NCBI GenBank assembly: GCA_934373375.1
Contig: CAKROP010000105.1
Location: forward strand, 1-7,194
Direction of reading: 5' to 3'
Source of the DNA: an uncultured Anaerosacchariphilus sp.
Lineage (GTDB): Bacteria > Bacillota > Clostridia > Lachnospirales > Lachnospiraceae
DNA length: 7,194 bases
The position numbers and the translations under genes are program-made. Below are positions 6,933-7,194 of this stretch, piece by piece (the stretch's first letter is position 1; each line of letters opens with the position of its first letter). The notes under the pieces are model-generated. The model saw only the letters and a list, made by a program, of their open reading frames with translations, did not search any database and was not told the origin of the DNA.

Positions 6933-6952
6933 TAAATGCTAAAAACAGTTAA
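6925..6952 (-). promoter_or_regulatory. Predicted sigma-A promoter of hipBA
   Basis: On the minus strand TTAACT (6952-6947) and GATAAT (6930-6925) form a -35/-10 pair with a 16-bp spacer. They match TTGACA and TATAAT at four and five positions. Transcription would start near 6918, giving a leader of about 35 nt before hipB with its ribosome binding site. Other -10-like hexamers (TATAAT in palindrome 2) exist in this AT-rich stretch, so the assignment is tentative. Confidence 0.45.
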
Positions 6953-6957
6953 AACTA

Positions 6958-6971
6958 TATAATATATTATA
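6958..6971. promoter_or_regulatory. Palindrome 2, likely second HipB operator
   Basis: TATAATATATTATA is a perfect 14-bp palindrome with the same 12-bp core (6959-6970) as palindrome 1. The centres are 41 bp apart, about four helical turns, so two bound dimers would sit on the same DNA face. It lies just upstream of the predicted -35 box. A and T content is high, so chance palindromes are more likely than usual; the identical core and phasing argue for function. Confidence 0.5.
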
Positions 6972-7009
6972 CATAAATGGAGAAATATATTCAAGAAATA
7001 AGAGAAAAA

Positions 7010-7057
7010 AAGAGGTGTTGCAAAATAGCCTGTTTTTGACTATTTGTAACACCTCTT
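7010..7057 (-). terminator. Rho-independent terminator for the upstream minus-strand gene
   Basis: AAGAGGTGTTGCAAAATAG (7010-7028) pairs with CTATTTGTAACACCTCTT (7040-7057) around an 11-base loop. The base of the stem is 10 perfect pairs, followed by one mismatch and one bulge. Reading on the minus strand, the stem runs into a T-rich tract (complement of the A-run at 7004-7011); on the plus strand no U-run follows. It lies 18 bases after the stop of the membrane-protein gene and shields hipBA from read-through. Confidence 0.85.
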
Positions 7058-7075
7058 CTTAGATATCGGATAGGA

Positions 7076-7194
7076 CTACATCGAAATCCACCCAAAGGCG
7101 TTCGCCACCGAACTAATCAGAATAATCACAGCGAACACCGGACCCAGATACTGGATCATGACGCGGAAAATCTTCTTTCTCTTAAAAGACTGTT
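7076..7194 (-). CDS. C-terminal end of a membrane protein, possibly NSS-family sodium-dependent transporter (partial)
   Basis: The last 38 codons of a gene entering from the right edge, ending in TAG at 7078-7076. The peptide starts QSFKRKKIFRVMIQYLGPVF and ends SSVANAFGWISM. It has a basic cytoplasmic-looking stretch (KRKK), then one hydrophobic helix (about residues 12-30), as in the final segment of a multi-pass transporter. The pattern K-x-M-I-x-Y-x-x-P followed by a hydrophobic run and a short tail resembles the end of clostridial sodium-dependent transporters of the neurotransmitter:sodium symporter family, from memory of the family only. The following hairpin terminator supports this being a real gene end. 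Coding status is likely; the family is uncertain because so little is visible. Confidence 0.65.
   Translation of the reverse strand, partial: QSFKRKKIFRVMIQYLGPVFAVIILISSVANAFGWISM

Noticed and set aside
7010..7057. Inverted repeat as the end of an insertion sequence or a CRISPR-like repeat
   Set aside because: It is a single hairpin with a T-run on the minus strand right after a stop codon, which a terminator explains fully; no transposase or repeated spacers are present.

Overview
The window looks like Gram-positive, low-to-moderate GC Clostridia, most likely Lachnospiraceae (Blautia/Dorea/Clostridium XIVa-like). This rests on strong AGGAGG-type ribosome binding sites, tight same-strand gene packing, CUT1-type sugar transport genes next to an MsmX-type ATPase and a GH77 glucanotransferase, and the general look of the proteins. 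The genus is inference.

Positions 1-5363 (+ strand) are one sugar-use cluster. In order: the 3' part of a MalF-type permease (cut by the window edge), a MalG-type permease, a LacI-family regulator, an MsmX/UgpC/MalK-type ATPase, a 79-residue HPr-like protein lacking the usual phosphoryl-accepting His, and 4-alpha-glucanotransferase (MalQ). A rho-independent terminator at 5386-5424 closes the cluster. The substrate-binding protein would be expected upstream of the window. The likely scheme is import of malto-oligosaccharides by the two permeases powered by the ATPase, then cytoplasmic disproportionation by MalQ. The LacI protein would give local control, and the HPr-like protein may link the locus to global carbon control.

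Positions 5485-6883 (- strand) hold a type II toxin-antitoxin pair, hipB then hipA, overlapping by 14 bp and convergent with malQ. Upstream of hipB (6884-7009) is a very AT-rich control region. It has two palindromes sharing an identical 12-bp core, 41 bp apart; one overlaps a predicted promoter -10 box. They look like HipB operators.

Positions 7010-7194 hold a strong minus-strand terminator hairpin and, not obvious at first sight, the last 38 codons of a membrane protein on the minus strand. It may be a sodium-dependent (NSS-type) transporter. Its terminator separates it from hipBA.

The points most worth a second look are the His-less, Ser-retaining HPr paralogue inside the maltodextrin operon and the paired palindromes in front of hipBA.
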